A stretch of 64,000 nucleotides of DNA from Bacteroides cellulosilyticus DSM 14838 (GCF_000158035.1 NZ_EQ973490.1:1156338-1220337), one strand, 5' to 3'; positions 6,587 to 15,456 are shown, counted from the first letter of the stretch. Numbers and translations: made by a program. The notes: generated by a model from the sequence alone, not told the origin.

Positions 6587-8809
6587 TCAGGATCGTGCCG
6601 GAAAATAAAGAGTAAACTCACTGAAACGGCCTTCTTCACTCTCCACCTCTACCCTGCCCTCATGTGCCAGCATCACTTGCTGCACATAGTTCAAACCTAA
6701 GCCAAAACCCGCGGCACCCCCTTTACTACTGCGTACTGCCGCCGCAGAGCGTTCAAAGCGATTGAAGATACGCGACTGGTCTTTCAAGGAGATACCCAAT
6801 CCGTTATCGCATACCTTAATTTTGCAAACTCCCCTTTCCGACTCACAGATAATGTCTATTTTCACCTCTTCACGAGAATACTTGATCGCATTGTCCAATA
6901 AGTTTCCCAGCACTTCACGCAGGCAGAAAGCATCCGCATAGACCGTCTCACAGCGATGATAAACCGTATTGAATTCCACCCTCTTACCGGCTTTCAGAGA
7001 AATCTTCGCAACCAGATCATCAATCAACGGACGCAGGGAAACATCTTCCTTATGCAGCTCCAAATGCCCTTCATCCAATTGTGTAAGCATCAATACCCTG
7101 TTTGATAAAGCCAGCAGATGCTCGCTCTCTTCCGTCATCACCAGGCGATATTTCTCTTCTTTTTCAGGTTTACCCGTCAGTTTCCCCCCTGCCAACACAT
7201 GTGCCGCCATCAATATGGAGTTCAACGGAGACTTCATATCATGAATCATGGCGTAAGTAAAGTCTTTCTGGAACTGCTCCAGACGATGTTGCATCCGAAG
7301 CACCTTCACCTGGCCGAAGATACAATCGAGCATTACCAGGAATGTAATCCACAAGGGAAGCAAAAGATACCAGATAGAAGTCGCCACATGACGATAAGGG
7401 TTCTTCACAACTCCCTGCACACAAAGCGTACTATCTTCTTTCAAAGGAATAAACAGAGAAGTATAATCACCATACTTCCTGGAAGCGTATCCAACCTCTG
7501 TAACCGTACTATCCGAAGAACGGAGAAACTGACGAATACCACTACGTGACTTTATACCCAACCGGCTTAAACGCTCCGCAAAAGCTGAATCCAGGTATAA
7601 AGAAGACAAGGGCATTTCTATGCTACTTTCATTGATCTCACGTTGCATAATCAAGGCTGCACGAAGACGATAATTCTGATCAATCGTATTATAGGTATGT
7701 ACCACAAACAAACGGTTTATGCTATACTCAGCCTCCTTTCCTTGTAGAAATTTCTGTTGTTCCTTGGCAAAAGGAGCTTCCTCTGGCAATTTCTGTTCTA
7801 CGGGCTTTTTCCCTCCTTTAGTCTGTAAAAGGAACAACGGATAACGTTCCACCACCTCGTCATAGAAAGCCGCTTCAAAGCAATCATTCACCTGATAAGC
7901 AGTCTCACGGGCAGCTGTGCGGTACAAATAAGCAAACCAGGCTACCATCAACAAACAACTTGCCAACAGGCTGACTATGAAGAATACCTTAAACGAATGT
8001 TGTTTACGGGCCTGACGTTTCCACTCCTCTTCTTTAGCCATGGAAAGTGTTTGCTCCGTCATATCCAGAATCTGCCTGCTCGATGTTTCTATGGCCTCCC
8101 ACTGTTGTTCGGGAATCTGCCTGCGCACCTTACCTATCGGCAACCTCATTTTCTCCGCCAGAGCATAGAAAGCAGAGCGCTGTTCCTCAATCCCCCGGCG
8201 CTGGCTGATGATATACTTCATCTGCTGTGCCCAACTGTAAATAAGGAAAGCAGTTAATAGCAGAGTAGGAAGGAACAGGAAAAACACATCCTTCACAAGT
8301 GGAAGGAAAGGAGAAATAATGGTAGCTTCTATCGCTTTACCCTTACTTTCATTCAGCCATGCCTGCTCCGAGATAACCGTTTTGAAACGCCTGTAAGCGG
8401 AATATTTACTGTGATCTTCTACCGAATCAATCCATACGGTCCTATCGATGTTTTTCCATTTCAGCTTCTTTTCCAATACCTTCTCCATCTCGTCCAGCGG
8501 TATCTCCACATGATAAACATCTTCCAGAAAAGAGGCTACTTGCTGATATCCCAAAAATACCATTTCATCGTAAGGCATCTTTTCATCCCTGCGGATGTAC
8601 GAATAGAATGGTACGGTATAATCAGGAAAAGGCAGGTTATTCACCCGGTTATCTACCGTTTCTATAAAAGCTTGCCGGAAACATTCGTTCAGTGTACGCT
8701 TCGCCTCATTTTTATAGCTGTCATAAGCATATATCATGCCTCCCAATTGTATTACCACAACGAAAAACAATCCTATAATAGAGAGGATATAGAGTGAGCG
8801 AAGCTTCAT
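6587..8809 (-). CDS. Sensor histidine kinase, internally duplicated
   Basis: The 740-aa protein has four membrane segments (about 7-27, 172-191, 274-296, 478-498), giving two periplasmic sensor regions (28-170 and 297-477). The kinase core is intact: His523 in AMIHDMKSPLNS, N-box LGNLLDNAIKYS (634-645), G1 CDNGLGIS (667-674) and G2 GFGLGL (701-706). The region 211-262 copies the dimerisation helix, but Glu219 replaces the phospho-accepting His (ALAEKMRLPIGKV against AMIHDMKSPLNSI). The periplasmic starts also match (LNECFRQAF and VNDCFEAAF). The gene therefore looks like a fused duplication with a dead first half. No response regulator lies next to it. It follows the AAA ATPase gene by 4 bp and converges with the peptide/DUF3267 operon. 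Confidence 0.85.
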   Translation of the reverse strand: MKLRSLYILSIIGLFFVVVIQLGGMIYAYDSYKNEAKRTLNECFRQAFIETVDNRVNNLPFPDYTVPFYSYIRRDEKMPYDEMVFLGYQQVASFLEDVYHVEIPLDEMEKVLEKKLKWKNIDRTVWIDSVEDHSKYSAYRRFKTVISEQAWLNESKGKAIEATIISPFLPLVKDVFFLFLPTLLLTAFLIYSWAQQMKYIISQRRGIEEQRSAFYALAEKMRLPIGKVRRQIPEQQWEAIETSSRQILDMTEQTLSMAKEEEWKRQARKQHSFKVFFIVSLLASCLLMVAWFAYLYRTAARETAYQVNDCFEAAFYDEVVERYPLFLLQTKGGKKPVEQKLPEEAPFAKEQQKFLQGKEAEYSINRLFVVHTYNTIDQNYRLRAALIMQREINESSIEMPLSSLYLDSAFAERLSRLGIKSRSGIRQFLRSSDSTVTEVGYASRKYGDYTSLFIPLKEDSTLCVQGVVKNPYRHVATSIWYLLLPLWITFLVMLDCIFGQVKVLRMQHRLEQFQKDFTYAMIHDMKSPLNSILMAAHVLAGGKLTGKPEKEEKYRLVMTEESEHLLALSNRVLMLTQLDEGHLELHKEDVSLRPLIDDLVAKISLKAGKRVEFNTVYHRCETVYADAFCLREVLGNLLDNAIKYSREEVKIDIICESERGVCKIKVCDNGLGISLKDQSRIFNRFERSAAAVRSSKGGAAGFGLGLNYVQQVMLAHEGRVEVESEEGRFSEFTLYFPARS

Positions 8810-8813
8810 CTTG

Positions 8814-10136
8814 CTATTGTTTTGGGGACAAATATAATGTTTTCAGCATCCATTTCCATACAGGAAGAACATGAATCGTATATTCACTCACATTTATTTC
8901 TTCTTCTTCTTCAAGAGTCAGAATAAATAATTCACGGCAGCCTGTAGTTTGAGCAGCCTCCAAAAGACCGTCTATCTCCCGTTGACGAGTATCTTCGTCG
9001 TGCAAAGTATAAGTCACTTGAATCAACTGATTCACTTCTTCATGGTTAGTAATTACAAAATCACACTCCTTCTTACCTTTATAATAATGCAAACCTTCCT
9101 GTATTTGCAAATTCCGGCGTAAATGAAGATAAACGGCATTCTCAAGTAATTTACCATTATCTTCACTTAGAGGATTAAGCAACACGGAACGTAAACCGTT
9201 GTCAATACAATAGTATTTCTTATCTCCACTACTCTCTTTTACGACCGAAGGCTCATACTTCGTTAATGAAAAAAACAAATAGATAGATTCTGTTTGTACA
9301 ATTACATCATACAGGGTATTCTTTCCGATACTAACCCCCTGTGACTTCAACTCATTATAAATACGATTGATAGAGGTCGGTTTCGTCAAATTACTCATTA
9401 CTCTCTTAATGAAGTAACGGACAGGTTCCGGATTCTTTATTTCATATCTTTCCACCAAATCCTTATAGAGCATTACGAAGAAATATTCCTGCAGAATACG
9501 GTCTTTCAACATAGGAATAGCAAGACTGACTTCGGGAAAACCACCTTGATGCAGGTACACTTTAAATGCATTTACAATGCGCGCCCTATATTCAGGTACA
9601 TAATAATTGGTATCCACGCCTACAAATGAACAATACTCCCGAAATGAAAGAGGAAACTCTTCGTACTGCAATGTACGTCCCCGCAAGGAAGTGGCAAGTT
9701 CCGACGAAAGCATATTTGAATTACTGCCTGTAATAAAGATGTGTCTACACTCCTGTTCATACACCCTACGCACAAATGGTTGCCAATCTTCCGCCATTTG
9801 TATTTCATCAAAGAACATATATACATCCTTCAAGGAAATATCAGGATATAGTTCCCGATAAGCCTGCAATATTTCATCTAAATTTTCAGCATCAAACTGC
9901 AAACGCTCATCATCGAAATTCAGAAAAAGTATTTGTTCCTTCCGGATGCCTTTCTCCGAAATCAATTGATTGATTACCAATAAGAATAAAGAAGATTTGC
10001 CACAACGTCTTACACCCGGAACCGTAATAATTTTGTTACTATCTACAGGTAGCATCAATTCACGGGGATATACTTCCACAGGTAAACCCGCCTGGAAACC
10101 TGCAATCAACTGTTTTAGTAATTCCTTCTTCTTCAT
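8814..10136 (-). CDS. AAA_14/DUF4143-type ATPase
   Basis: The 440-aa protein has a Walker A motif at 41-48 (GVRRCGKS), a Walker B at 105-111 (VYMFFDE) and a sensor-1 region TGSNS at 136-140. A winged-helix-like middle and a C-terminal domain with a nuclease-like EGLHYYKGKKECDFVI block follow, which is the usual DUF4143 order. Such proteins are common in Bacteroides and are suspected to act in defence or mobile-element functions; the role is unknown. The C-terminal Glu and Asp with nearby Gln could form a PD-(D/E)xK-like site. It lies 4 bp upstream of the histidine kinase gene, so they are probably cotranscribed, which is an odd pairing. Confidence 0.85.
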   Translation of the reverse strand: MKKKELLKQLIAGFQAGLPVEVYPRELMLPVDSNKIITVPGVRRCGKSSLFLLVINQLISEKGIRKEQILFLNFDDERLQFDAENLDEILQAYRELYPDISLKDVYMFFDEIQMAEDWQPFVRRVYEQECRHIFITGSNSNMLSSELATSLRGRTLQYEEFPLSFREYCSFVGVDTNYYVPEYRARIVNAFKVYLHQGGFPEVSLAIPMLKDRILQEYFFVMLYKDLVERYEIKNPEPVRYFIKRVMSNLTKPTSINRIYNELKSQGVSIGKNTLYDVIVQTESIYLFFSLTKYEPSVVKESSGDKKYYCIDNGLRSVLLNPLSEDNGKLLENAVYLHLRRNLQIQEGLHYYKGKKECDFVITNHEEVNQLIQVTYTLHDEDTRQREIDGLLEAAQTTGCRELFILTLEEEEEINVSEYTIHVLPVWKWMLKTLYLSPKQ

Positions 10137-10174
10137 AAAGATAATATATTGAAATTATTTCTTTCTTAAAAAGA

Positions 10175-10182
10175 CAAAAATA
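10175..10182 (-). promoter_or_regulatory. -7 element for the ATPase-kinase operon
   Basis: Minus strand reads TATTTTTG, 39 bp before the ATPase start. No -33 TTTG at the normal spacing. Confidence 0.45.
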
Positions 10183-10237
10183 GAAAAAACTTTCTTTTTG
10201 AAAAAGAAATAGTAGACAAATCAACGGATTTTCTTTG

Positions 10238-10294
10238 TTAACCTAAAGATAACATTGTAATAACATTCTTCCATGAGCCTCTGCCTTACCTTTG
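10238..10294 (+). promoter_or_regulatory. Operator-promoter with three 11-bp-spaced sites
   Basis: TTAACC at 10238, ATAACA at 10249 and ATAACA at 10260, then TACCTTTG at 10287-10294. The spacing is identical to the elements at 504 and 5786. It drives the second DUF3836 gene. In this leader the codons after ATGTATAAC give a stop, which confirms that translation begins at 10342. Confidence 0.75.
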
Positions 10295-10341
10295 CAACAT
10301 CGAAAGAAACAAAAATGTATAACTAAAAAAATAACACCATT

Positions 10342-10827
10342 ATGAAAACTTTAGTATTATCAGTAGTATTTGCAGTAACTTCAATCGTAAACGCAGTAAA
10401 TAACAACAGTCTGGAAGGTTTTGCCTACAACACCCGCATGGATGGAGATCGTGTAGAAACCAAAAACGTATACAAAGTGAAAGAGGATAAATATCTTCAG
10501 AATCATCTGCAATATAACTATGCGTATGATGCCGAAGGACGTGTATCCAGCAAAGAGGTATCGAAATGGAGTAAAGGCAACCAACGCTTCGAGAAACAGT
10601 ATTGCCTGAACTTCTCATACGACGGTGGAGAAGTAAACGTGGAATACGCAGCATGGAACAGCAAGGACAATGCCTACACTGATGTAAAGATCAAAGCCGT
10701 TTACCAAATCAACGGAATGGGCGTAAATTACCAAAGCTACGAATGGAACAAAAAAGAAAGTAGCTGGAATCTAATGGTAGAACACTCCACACAACCGGAA
10801 GAAATCATTCTGTTTGCAGAGAAATAA
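10342..10827 (+). CDS. Small secreted protein, DUF3836-type (copy 2)
   Basis: This 161-aa paralogue of the protein at 607-1092 has the same length and no gaps in the alignment. It has a signal peptide MKTLVLSVVFAVTSIVNA and conserved blocks such as YKVKE, YLQNHLQYNY, GRVSSKE, YCLNFSY and EVNVEYAAWNSK. The two copies stand about 9.2 kb apart, each behind the same operator-promoter, so an old duplication has kept its regulation. Predicted to be exported; function unknown. Confidence 0.75.
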   Translation: MKTLVLSVVFAVTSIVNAVNNNSLEGFAYNTRMDGDRVETKNVYKVKEDKYLQNHLQYNYAYDAEGRVSSKEVSKWSKGNQRFEKQYCLNFSYDGGEVNVEYAAWNSKDNAYTDVKIKAVYQINGMGVNYQSYEWNKKESSWNLMVEHSTQPEEIILFAEK

Positions 10828-10917
10828 ATTCAGGCATCGCAAATGCACAGTACCTTAATTGTGCATTTATCCTGCTTTTTTCCTAACTTTATCATTAAAT
10901 CATTTACCATTTTGACA

Positions 10918-11965
10918 ATGAAAAAAGAAAACCATATAGCCTTACATAGCACAAGTTTCATTCATGAAATCAAGCAAATTGTAACTGAAGCCCGACAGAA
11001 AGCCTACATCGCCATTAATTCGGCAATGGTAGAAGCCTATTGGCTGATGGGCAAGCGTATCGTGGAAGAGGAACAGCAGGGAAAAGAACGAGCCGACTAC
11101 GGAACACAACTGCTAAAAGAACTCTCGACAGAACTTACGCAAGAGTTCGGGAAGGGGTTCTCAGTCCCCAGTCTTTACAACTATCGACTGTTCTATCAAA
11201 CCTTTCCCGAAATATTCTCTACACCGTGGAGAATATTGAGTTGGTCTCATTACAAGCGCTTATTAACAGTTCCCAATCCTGAAGCCCGTGCATGGTATCT
11301 AAAAGAAGCACAAGAGCAGATGTGGAGTTACCGCACACTCAATCGCAACATCGGTTCACAGTATTACGAACGTCTGCTACTCTCGCACGACAAGGAAAAA
11401 ATGGAAACGGAAATGAAGTCGCTCACGCTTCCGTATCAGCAAGTTTATCAAGAATCCTACGGTAGCGGAGTTTATCGGATTGTCTCCAAATACCGACTTT
11501 ACCGAATCCAAACTAGAATCGGCTATCATCAGCAACTTACAACGTTTCTTGCTTGAACTGGGAAAAGGATTCTCGTATGTAACACGCCAAAAATTAGTGC
11601 GTACCGAGAAGAAAGACTATTTCATCGACCTCGTCTTTTATAATTATTTATTAAAATGTTTCGTCCTTATCGATTTGAAAACAAATCCTATAACACATCA
11701 GGACGTGGGACAAATGGATATGTATGTGCGGATGTATGATGAACGGATACGTGGTGAAGGAGATAACCCAACCATCGGTATCGTTCTCTGTTCAGAAACA
11801 GACGAAGATATAGCCCGCTACTCAGTACTACATGACAATAATCAACTTTTTGCTTCCAAATATATGTTGTATATGCCTACGGAGGAAGAGTTACGCAGGG
11901 AGATTGAGCTACAAAAAACATTTTACCGCCTGCAACACTCGGAGAAAGGTATCGAAGAAGAATAA
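10918..11965 (+). pseudogene. DUF1016 (YhcG-type) nuclease, frameshifted
   Basis: The N-terminal part (from ATG 10918, first frame to about 11443) carries the DUF1016 start with EARQKAYIAINSAMVEAYWLMGKRIVE-type content. The C-terminal part continues in the next frame from about 11444, beginning FIKNPTVAEFIGLSPNTDFTESKL and including the PD-(D/E)xK-like core KDYFIDLVFYN...VLIDLKT. The two pieces join exactly at 11440-11444 with one extra base (or two missing), so the gene is broken by a single frameshift or the assembly has an error there. Without it the protein would be about 348 residues, normal for the family. Members are thought to be nucleases linked to restriction systems or transposon defence; no partner gene lies nearby. 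Confidence 0.8.
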
Positions 11966-11993
11966 TACTATTTGCTGAAGAATAATCTGCCGG

Positions 11994-12872
11994 TTATTTC
12001 TTTCCTGCCATATATACTCCCCCCATAATACAAGCAGCCCCGATCAGTGCAATAACTGTCAGATGTTCATCTAACAGGATAGCCGATCCTACCAAAGTGA
12101 ACAGCGGATTGAGATAAATATAGTTGGAAGCGCGTACCGTTCCCAGATTTTTCAGTACGACATTCCAAACTGCAAAACAAATCAGGGAAGCAACCACACC
12201 CAGAAACAATAAATTCAACAGAACGGAAGGCTGAATGAGCAAAGAAAGGTCAGCCTTCCAAGGTTGAAACATAAAGACGGGAAGCGTAGTCAATATGCCA
12301 TAGAAAAAAATCTTGCGAGTAATAAAAATAGTATTATACCTTCCCGTCATCTTCTTCATTATCAGACTATAGAATGCCCATGAAAGAGCAGCAACCAAAG
12401 TAAGACAATCGCCCAACGGAGATATTTTCAAAACAAAACTCCCATTATAAACCACCATTGCCACCCCTATCAATGCCATCAGTGAACCGCCTATCAAAGT
12501 GCGGGTAGCCTTTTCTTTCTTATAAATCATCAGTGAAAAAATAGTGGTGAGCAACGGAGCCGTACAAACAATAAACGCCACATTAGTAGCCAGCGTAATG
12601 CCTAAAGCCATATTCTCCGTCAGAAAATAGACGGAACCGCCCGTGATACCACCCAACAACAACCAAAGTTCATCTTTCCAGTTATTTGCAAACAGCTTGC
12701 GGGGAGATATAAACCAGATACCAATATAAGCAATCAGAAAACGAAGCAGAAAGATTTCTTTCGGAGAAAGTCCATTGGCTATTAAAACTTTGGTGGAGAT
12801 AAAAGTTAATCCCCACACTCCTACGGTGAAGATCGCTATCAGATGATAGGTGTAATTTTTCTTCTCATTCAT
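11994..12872 (-). CDS. DMT superfamily permease (EamA type)
   Basis: The protein has ten hydrophobic segments in two EamA halves (about 5-135 and 150-290). It is the typical drug/metabolite transporter layout, probably exporting small metabolites; the substrate cannot be told. An upstream in-frame start at 12896 overlaps the -7 box, so the start at 12872 (MNEKKNYTYH) is used, giving 292 aa. It ends 28 bp from the convergent DUF1016 gene with no clear terminator between. Confidence 0.85.
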   Translation of the reverse strand: MNEKKNYTYHLIAIFTVGVWGLTFISTKVLIANGLSPKEIFLLRFLIAYIGIWFISPRKLFANNWKDELWLLLGGITGGSVYFLTENMALGITLATNVAFIVCTAPLLTTIFSLMIYKKEKATRTLIGGSLMALIGVAMVVYNGSFVLKISPLGDCLTLVAALSWAFYSLIMKKMTGRYNTIFITRKIFFYGILTTLPVFMFQPWKADLSLLIQPSVLLNLLFLGVVASLICFAVWNVVLKNLGTVRASNYIYLNPLFTLVGSAILLDEHLTVIALIGAACIMGGVYMAGKK

Positions 12873-12893
12873 ACGTTCCCGATAAATTGGAGG

Positions 12894-12925
12894 CAAAGAT
12901 ATACCATTTCTACTTTTTGTACAAT
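12894..12925 (-). promoter_or_regulatory. Promoter of the DMT permease gene
   Basis: On the minus strand, ATTG (12922-12925, close to TTTG) and TATCTTTG (12894-12901) are separated by 20 bp, the usual Bacteroides -33/-7 arrangement. Transcription should start near 12888, 16 nt before the ATG. Confidence 0.65.
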
Positions 12926-12953
12926 AAAACAGGGGATTTAATAGACGCCGGAA

Positions 12954-13019
12954 ACGTTTTTAATAAATAAGGGTGACGTTTTTTAAAAACTTTACCCACG
13001 TTTATTAACAACGTGATTA
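12954..13019. repeat. 22-bp tandem array, three units
   Basis: ACGTTT recurs at 12954, 12976 and 12998, exactly 22 bp apart. The third unit holds the dyad CACGTT...AACGTG (12997-13015), and the second holds GTTTTTTAAAAAC. It lies upstream of the DMT permease promoter. Same period as the array at 201 with an unrelated core. Confidence 0.65.
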
Positions 13020-13056
13020 GAGTGTTTTTCAGCAATCTGGCAGAAAAATAAACAAA

Positions 13057-13088
13057 AAGGGATGCAATCTTCTCAGACTTCATCCCTT
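13057..13088 (-). terminator. Rho-independent terminator, minus strand
   Basis: AAGGGATG (13057-13064) pairs with CATCCCTT (13081-13088). Read on the minus strand the stem is followed by a T-rich tract, so it would stop transcripts coming from the esterase and LacI genes. Confidence 0.6.
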
Positions 13089-13342
13089 GAAATATCCTAA
13101 AAACACTTTTGTGTAAAATCCTATTGAATTAACTTAGCCATTTTTTGTATTACATTACTTGAATTAGTTTTAATAAGCACTTCACAAATATAAGCAATAA
13201 AAATTAGAAATTGTTCTGAATTAACAAAAATATTTATCTGTTTATCGTTTTTTCTCGGCTGAGTACTAATAATTGTGCTTAGACCTGACATTATCAAAAA
13301 GTTCATTATGTTACCAAAAAAATAGATTGTAGAAAGAATATC

Positions 13343-14311
13343 CTATCTTTTATTCTTCAGAATTTTATTCATGAATTCAGTCATGTATTCGATTGTGGGA
13401 TCGAACCAGGGTCTGAAAAACCAATAAGGATGTGGGGTATCTTCAAATGTATGTATTTCGGTGTAAGTTCCATATTTATTAAGTAAAGCAATAGCTTCGT
13501 CCCGGCCATTATGAAAACGAGGAATGGAACTGTTAATAAAACAAACCGGTGCCGAATTCTTACTTATCCAGTATAAAGCGGAAGCCTCTTCCCAATTTTT
13601 CTTCTGCTCTTGATAGGTTCCACCCAGCCAGATAGCATCAATAGGCAATGGCTTGTTACTATCTCGTGCTTGTTTGGCTCGGTTTATCGATTCGTCTGTG
13701 ACAAAAGAAGAGATTCCATCCATATTGATGACAGCCCTAATCTTGCCGGAAGCATTCTTCATTCCAATTAACATCGCTAACTGACCACCTGCTGAACAAC
13801 CGGATACGGCAATCTTTTCTTTATCAATGCCGAATCTTCCTGCATTATTGTATATCCATTCAATAGCGTCTTCCAAATCCTCCACCCCTGCCGGATAAAG
13901 CGCTTCTGGAATTAAGCGGTATTCCACAGGAATAGTTACATAACCTTTAGTTGCAATTTGTTGTGCCATTGGTACTTGCAATCCCAAATTTCCAGAGTTC
14001 CATCCTCCACCGTGAATCATCATTAAAACCGGATATTCTTTACCGTCATTAGGACGGTATATATTCATCTTTAATTCATGCTTACCCCATGCATTTTCTA
14101 CTGTTTTATAAGTTACACCTTCATTGGCTAATACATTATCGGGTAGGCTAGCTCTTACGGGTTCAATGTAGGGACGGTAACGTAATTCTTTCTGATAAGT
14201 AGTGTTTAACGCAAAGGAAGTATCACGCGGAACACCGTCTATCACTACTGTTTGCGAAAAAGTGAATGATGTTGATAATAAACTGATTGCAAAAATTAAA
14301 TATGTTTTCAT
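13343..14311 (-). CDS. Secreted alpha/beta-hydrolase esterase
   Basis: The 322-aa protein has a signal peptide (about 1-19). Its alpha/beta-hydrolase domain shows the oxyanion motif HGGGW (100-104), the nucleophile motif GCSAG (171-175, Ser173) and a late catalytic His294 in TPHPYW. Asp271 in GRDEA is the likely third residue. It is of the BD-FAE or acetyl-esterase type, which removes acyl groups from plant polysaccharides. It starts 2 bp after the LacI gene stops, so it is cotranscribed with the repressor. The neighbours GH105 and GH95 suggest it removes acetyl or methyl groups from pectin fragments; that substrate is inference. Confidence 0.8.
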   Translation of the reverse strand: MKTYLIFAISLLSTSFTFSQTVVIDGVPRDTSFALNTTYQKELRYRPYIEPVRASLPDNVLANEGVTYKTVENAWGKHELKMNIYRPNDGKEYPVLMMIHGGGWNSGNLGLQVPMAQQIATKGYVTIPVEYRLIPEALYPAGVEDLEDAIEWIYNNAGRFGIDKEKIAVSGCSAGGQLAMLIGMKNASGKIRAVINMDGISSFVTDESINRAKQARDSNKPLPIDAIWLGGTYQEQKKNWEEASALYWISKNSAPVCFINSSIPRFHNGRDEAIALLNKYGTYTEIHTFEDTPHPYWFFRPWFDPTIEYMTEFMNKILKNKR

Positions 14312-14313
14312 GG

Positions 14314-15333
14314 TTAGCTATTTTTTGCAGTACTTTCCCTGCCGATTATTTCTGCTTGAATGATCTCTTCTTTTATTTCTACCGGATTATCATTTTTTCC
14401 GGCTAAAATTTCAAAATAAAGATTAGCAGCTTTTCTGCCGATCTCTATGCTTTTTTGATTGACTGCAGACAAAGTAGGTGTAGTAATCTCCGTCAGAATA
14501 TCATTTCCAGAGCCTATTATTCCTAATTCTTGGGGAACTTTAATACCTAAAGAGTTAGCTACTTGCAACACACATAGAGCTTGCTCGTCAGAAAAAGTCA
14601 AAAATGCATCTGGAGGAGTATTGGATGACAACAATAGAGTTATAATTTCCTTTGTTTTATCTTTCTGAATAGCATTGTCATAAATATGGCTGGTAAGCCC
14701 TGAAGTTTTCATTGCCTGCAGGTAGCCTCTTTTTCTTAACTGGTCAATAGTAAGCTGTTCTGTCCACCCCAAAAAAACTATATTTTGGTATCCTTGATTG
14801 ATCAGATGCATGGTTGCATTGTATGCAAGCTTTTCATTGTCATTAGTTACTTTATAACTATTAAAGTTTTCAATAAATCTATCAATCTGAATCAAGATAG
14901 TATCATGGTTTATGATATTCTGAAGATGTTCTGAAGAATTAGTCTCAGCAGATACAGAAATTAAAATACCATCTACATTTTGGCGTATTAACGTATCAAT
15001 AGCTCTACACTCCTTTTCATACGACTCTTGTGATTGACAGATAATTAAGCCATAATCATGTTCAAAACAAACTTCTTCAATGCCTGCAATCAATTCTGAA
15101 AAGAAACTCTTATTTATATGAGGAACAATTACTCCTATCGTTTTAGAAATTCCCATCCTGAGATTGGCAGCGTAAGAGTTATGTTTATAATTTAAATCCT
15201 TGGCAGCCTTTCTCACTTTCTCTTTCATCTTATCTCCCACCGAAGGATGATTATTTAATGCCTTGGAAATATAAGAAGGTGACAGGTTTATTGCTTTAGC
15301 AAGATCATAAATGGTTACTCTTTTATTATTCAT
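14314..15333 (-). CDS. LacI family transcriptional regulator
   Basis: The 339-aa protein has an N-terminal LacI helix-turn-helix (about 6-27, TIYDLAKAINLSPSYISKAL) and hinge helix, followed by a periplasmic-binding-protein-like effector domain (60-330). Length is typical. Three copies of the palindrome CAATCGATTG lie between it and the divergent GH105 gene, overlapping both promoters, so it very likely represses the cassette and itself. The inducer should be a sugar released by the cassette enzymes, perhaps an unsaturated galacturonide or rhamnose-containing fragment; this is inference. Confidence 0.9.
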   Translation of the reverse strand: MNNKRVTIYDLAKAINLSPSYISKALNNHPSVGDKMKEKVRKAAKDLNYKHNSYAANLRMGISKTIGVIVPHINKSFFSELIAGIEEVCFEHDYGLIICQSQESYEKECRAIDTLIRQNVDGILISVSAETNSSEHLQNIINHDTILIQIDRFIENFNSYKVTNDNEKLAYNATMHLINQGYQNIVFLGWTEQLTIDQLRKRGYLQAMKTSGLTSHIYDNAIQKDKTKEIITLLLSSNTPPDAFLTFSDEQALCVLQVANSLGIKVPQELGIIGSGNDILTEITTPTLSAVNQKSIEIGRKAANLYFEILAGKNDNPVEIKEEIIQAEIIGRESTAKNS

Positions 15334-15356
15334 CTTTGTTAATTCTGATTTGCTTG

Positions 15357-15389
15357 CAAAAATAGAGCTTTTTTTTGAATAATTTCAAT
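15357..15389 (-). promoter_or_regulatory. Promoter of the lacI-esterase operon
   Basis: On the minus strand the -7 TATTTTTG (15357-15364) is preceded by ATTG (15386-15389) at 21 bp. The -33 lies inside the first LacI operator, which points to autoregulation. Confidence 0.6.
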
Positions 15390-15456
15390 CGATTGAAAGA
15401 AATATAGGAAAAAGTTTGCAATCGATTGAAAAACCTATTATATTTGCAATCGATTG
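15383..15456. promoter_or_regulatory. Three LacI operators and the GH105 promoter
   Basis: The perfect palindrome CAATCGATTG occurs at 15386-15395, 15419-15428 and 15447-15456. The first extends to the 16-bp palindrome TTTCAATCGATTGAAA. On the plus strand TTTG (15415-15418), 20 bp and TATATTTG (15439-15446) form a full consensus promoter. The second operator lies between -33 and -7, and the third covers the expected start point. CG-centred palindromes of this size are typical LacI sites. Centre spacings are 33 and 28 bp, close to three helical turns. Confidence 0.85.

Noticed and set aside
13121-13306. 61-codon minus-strand frame
   Set aside because: AT-rich sequence without a recognisable domain, lying in the 3' region after the esterase gene.
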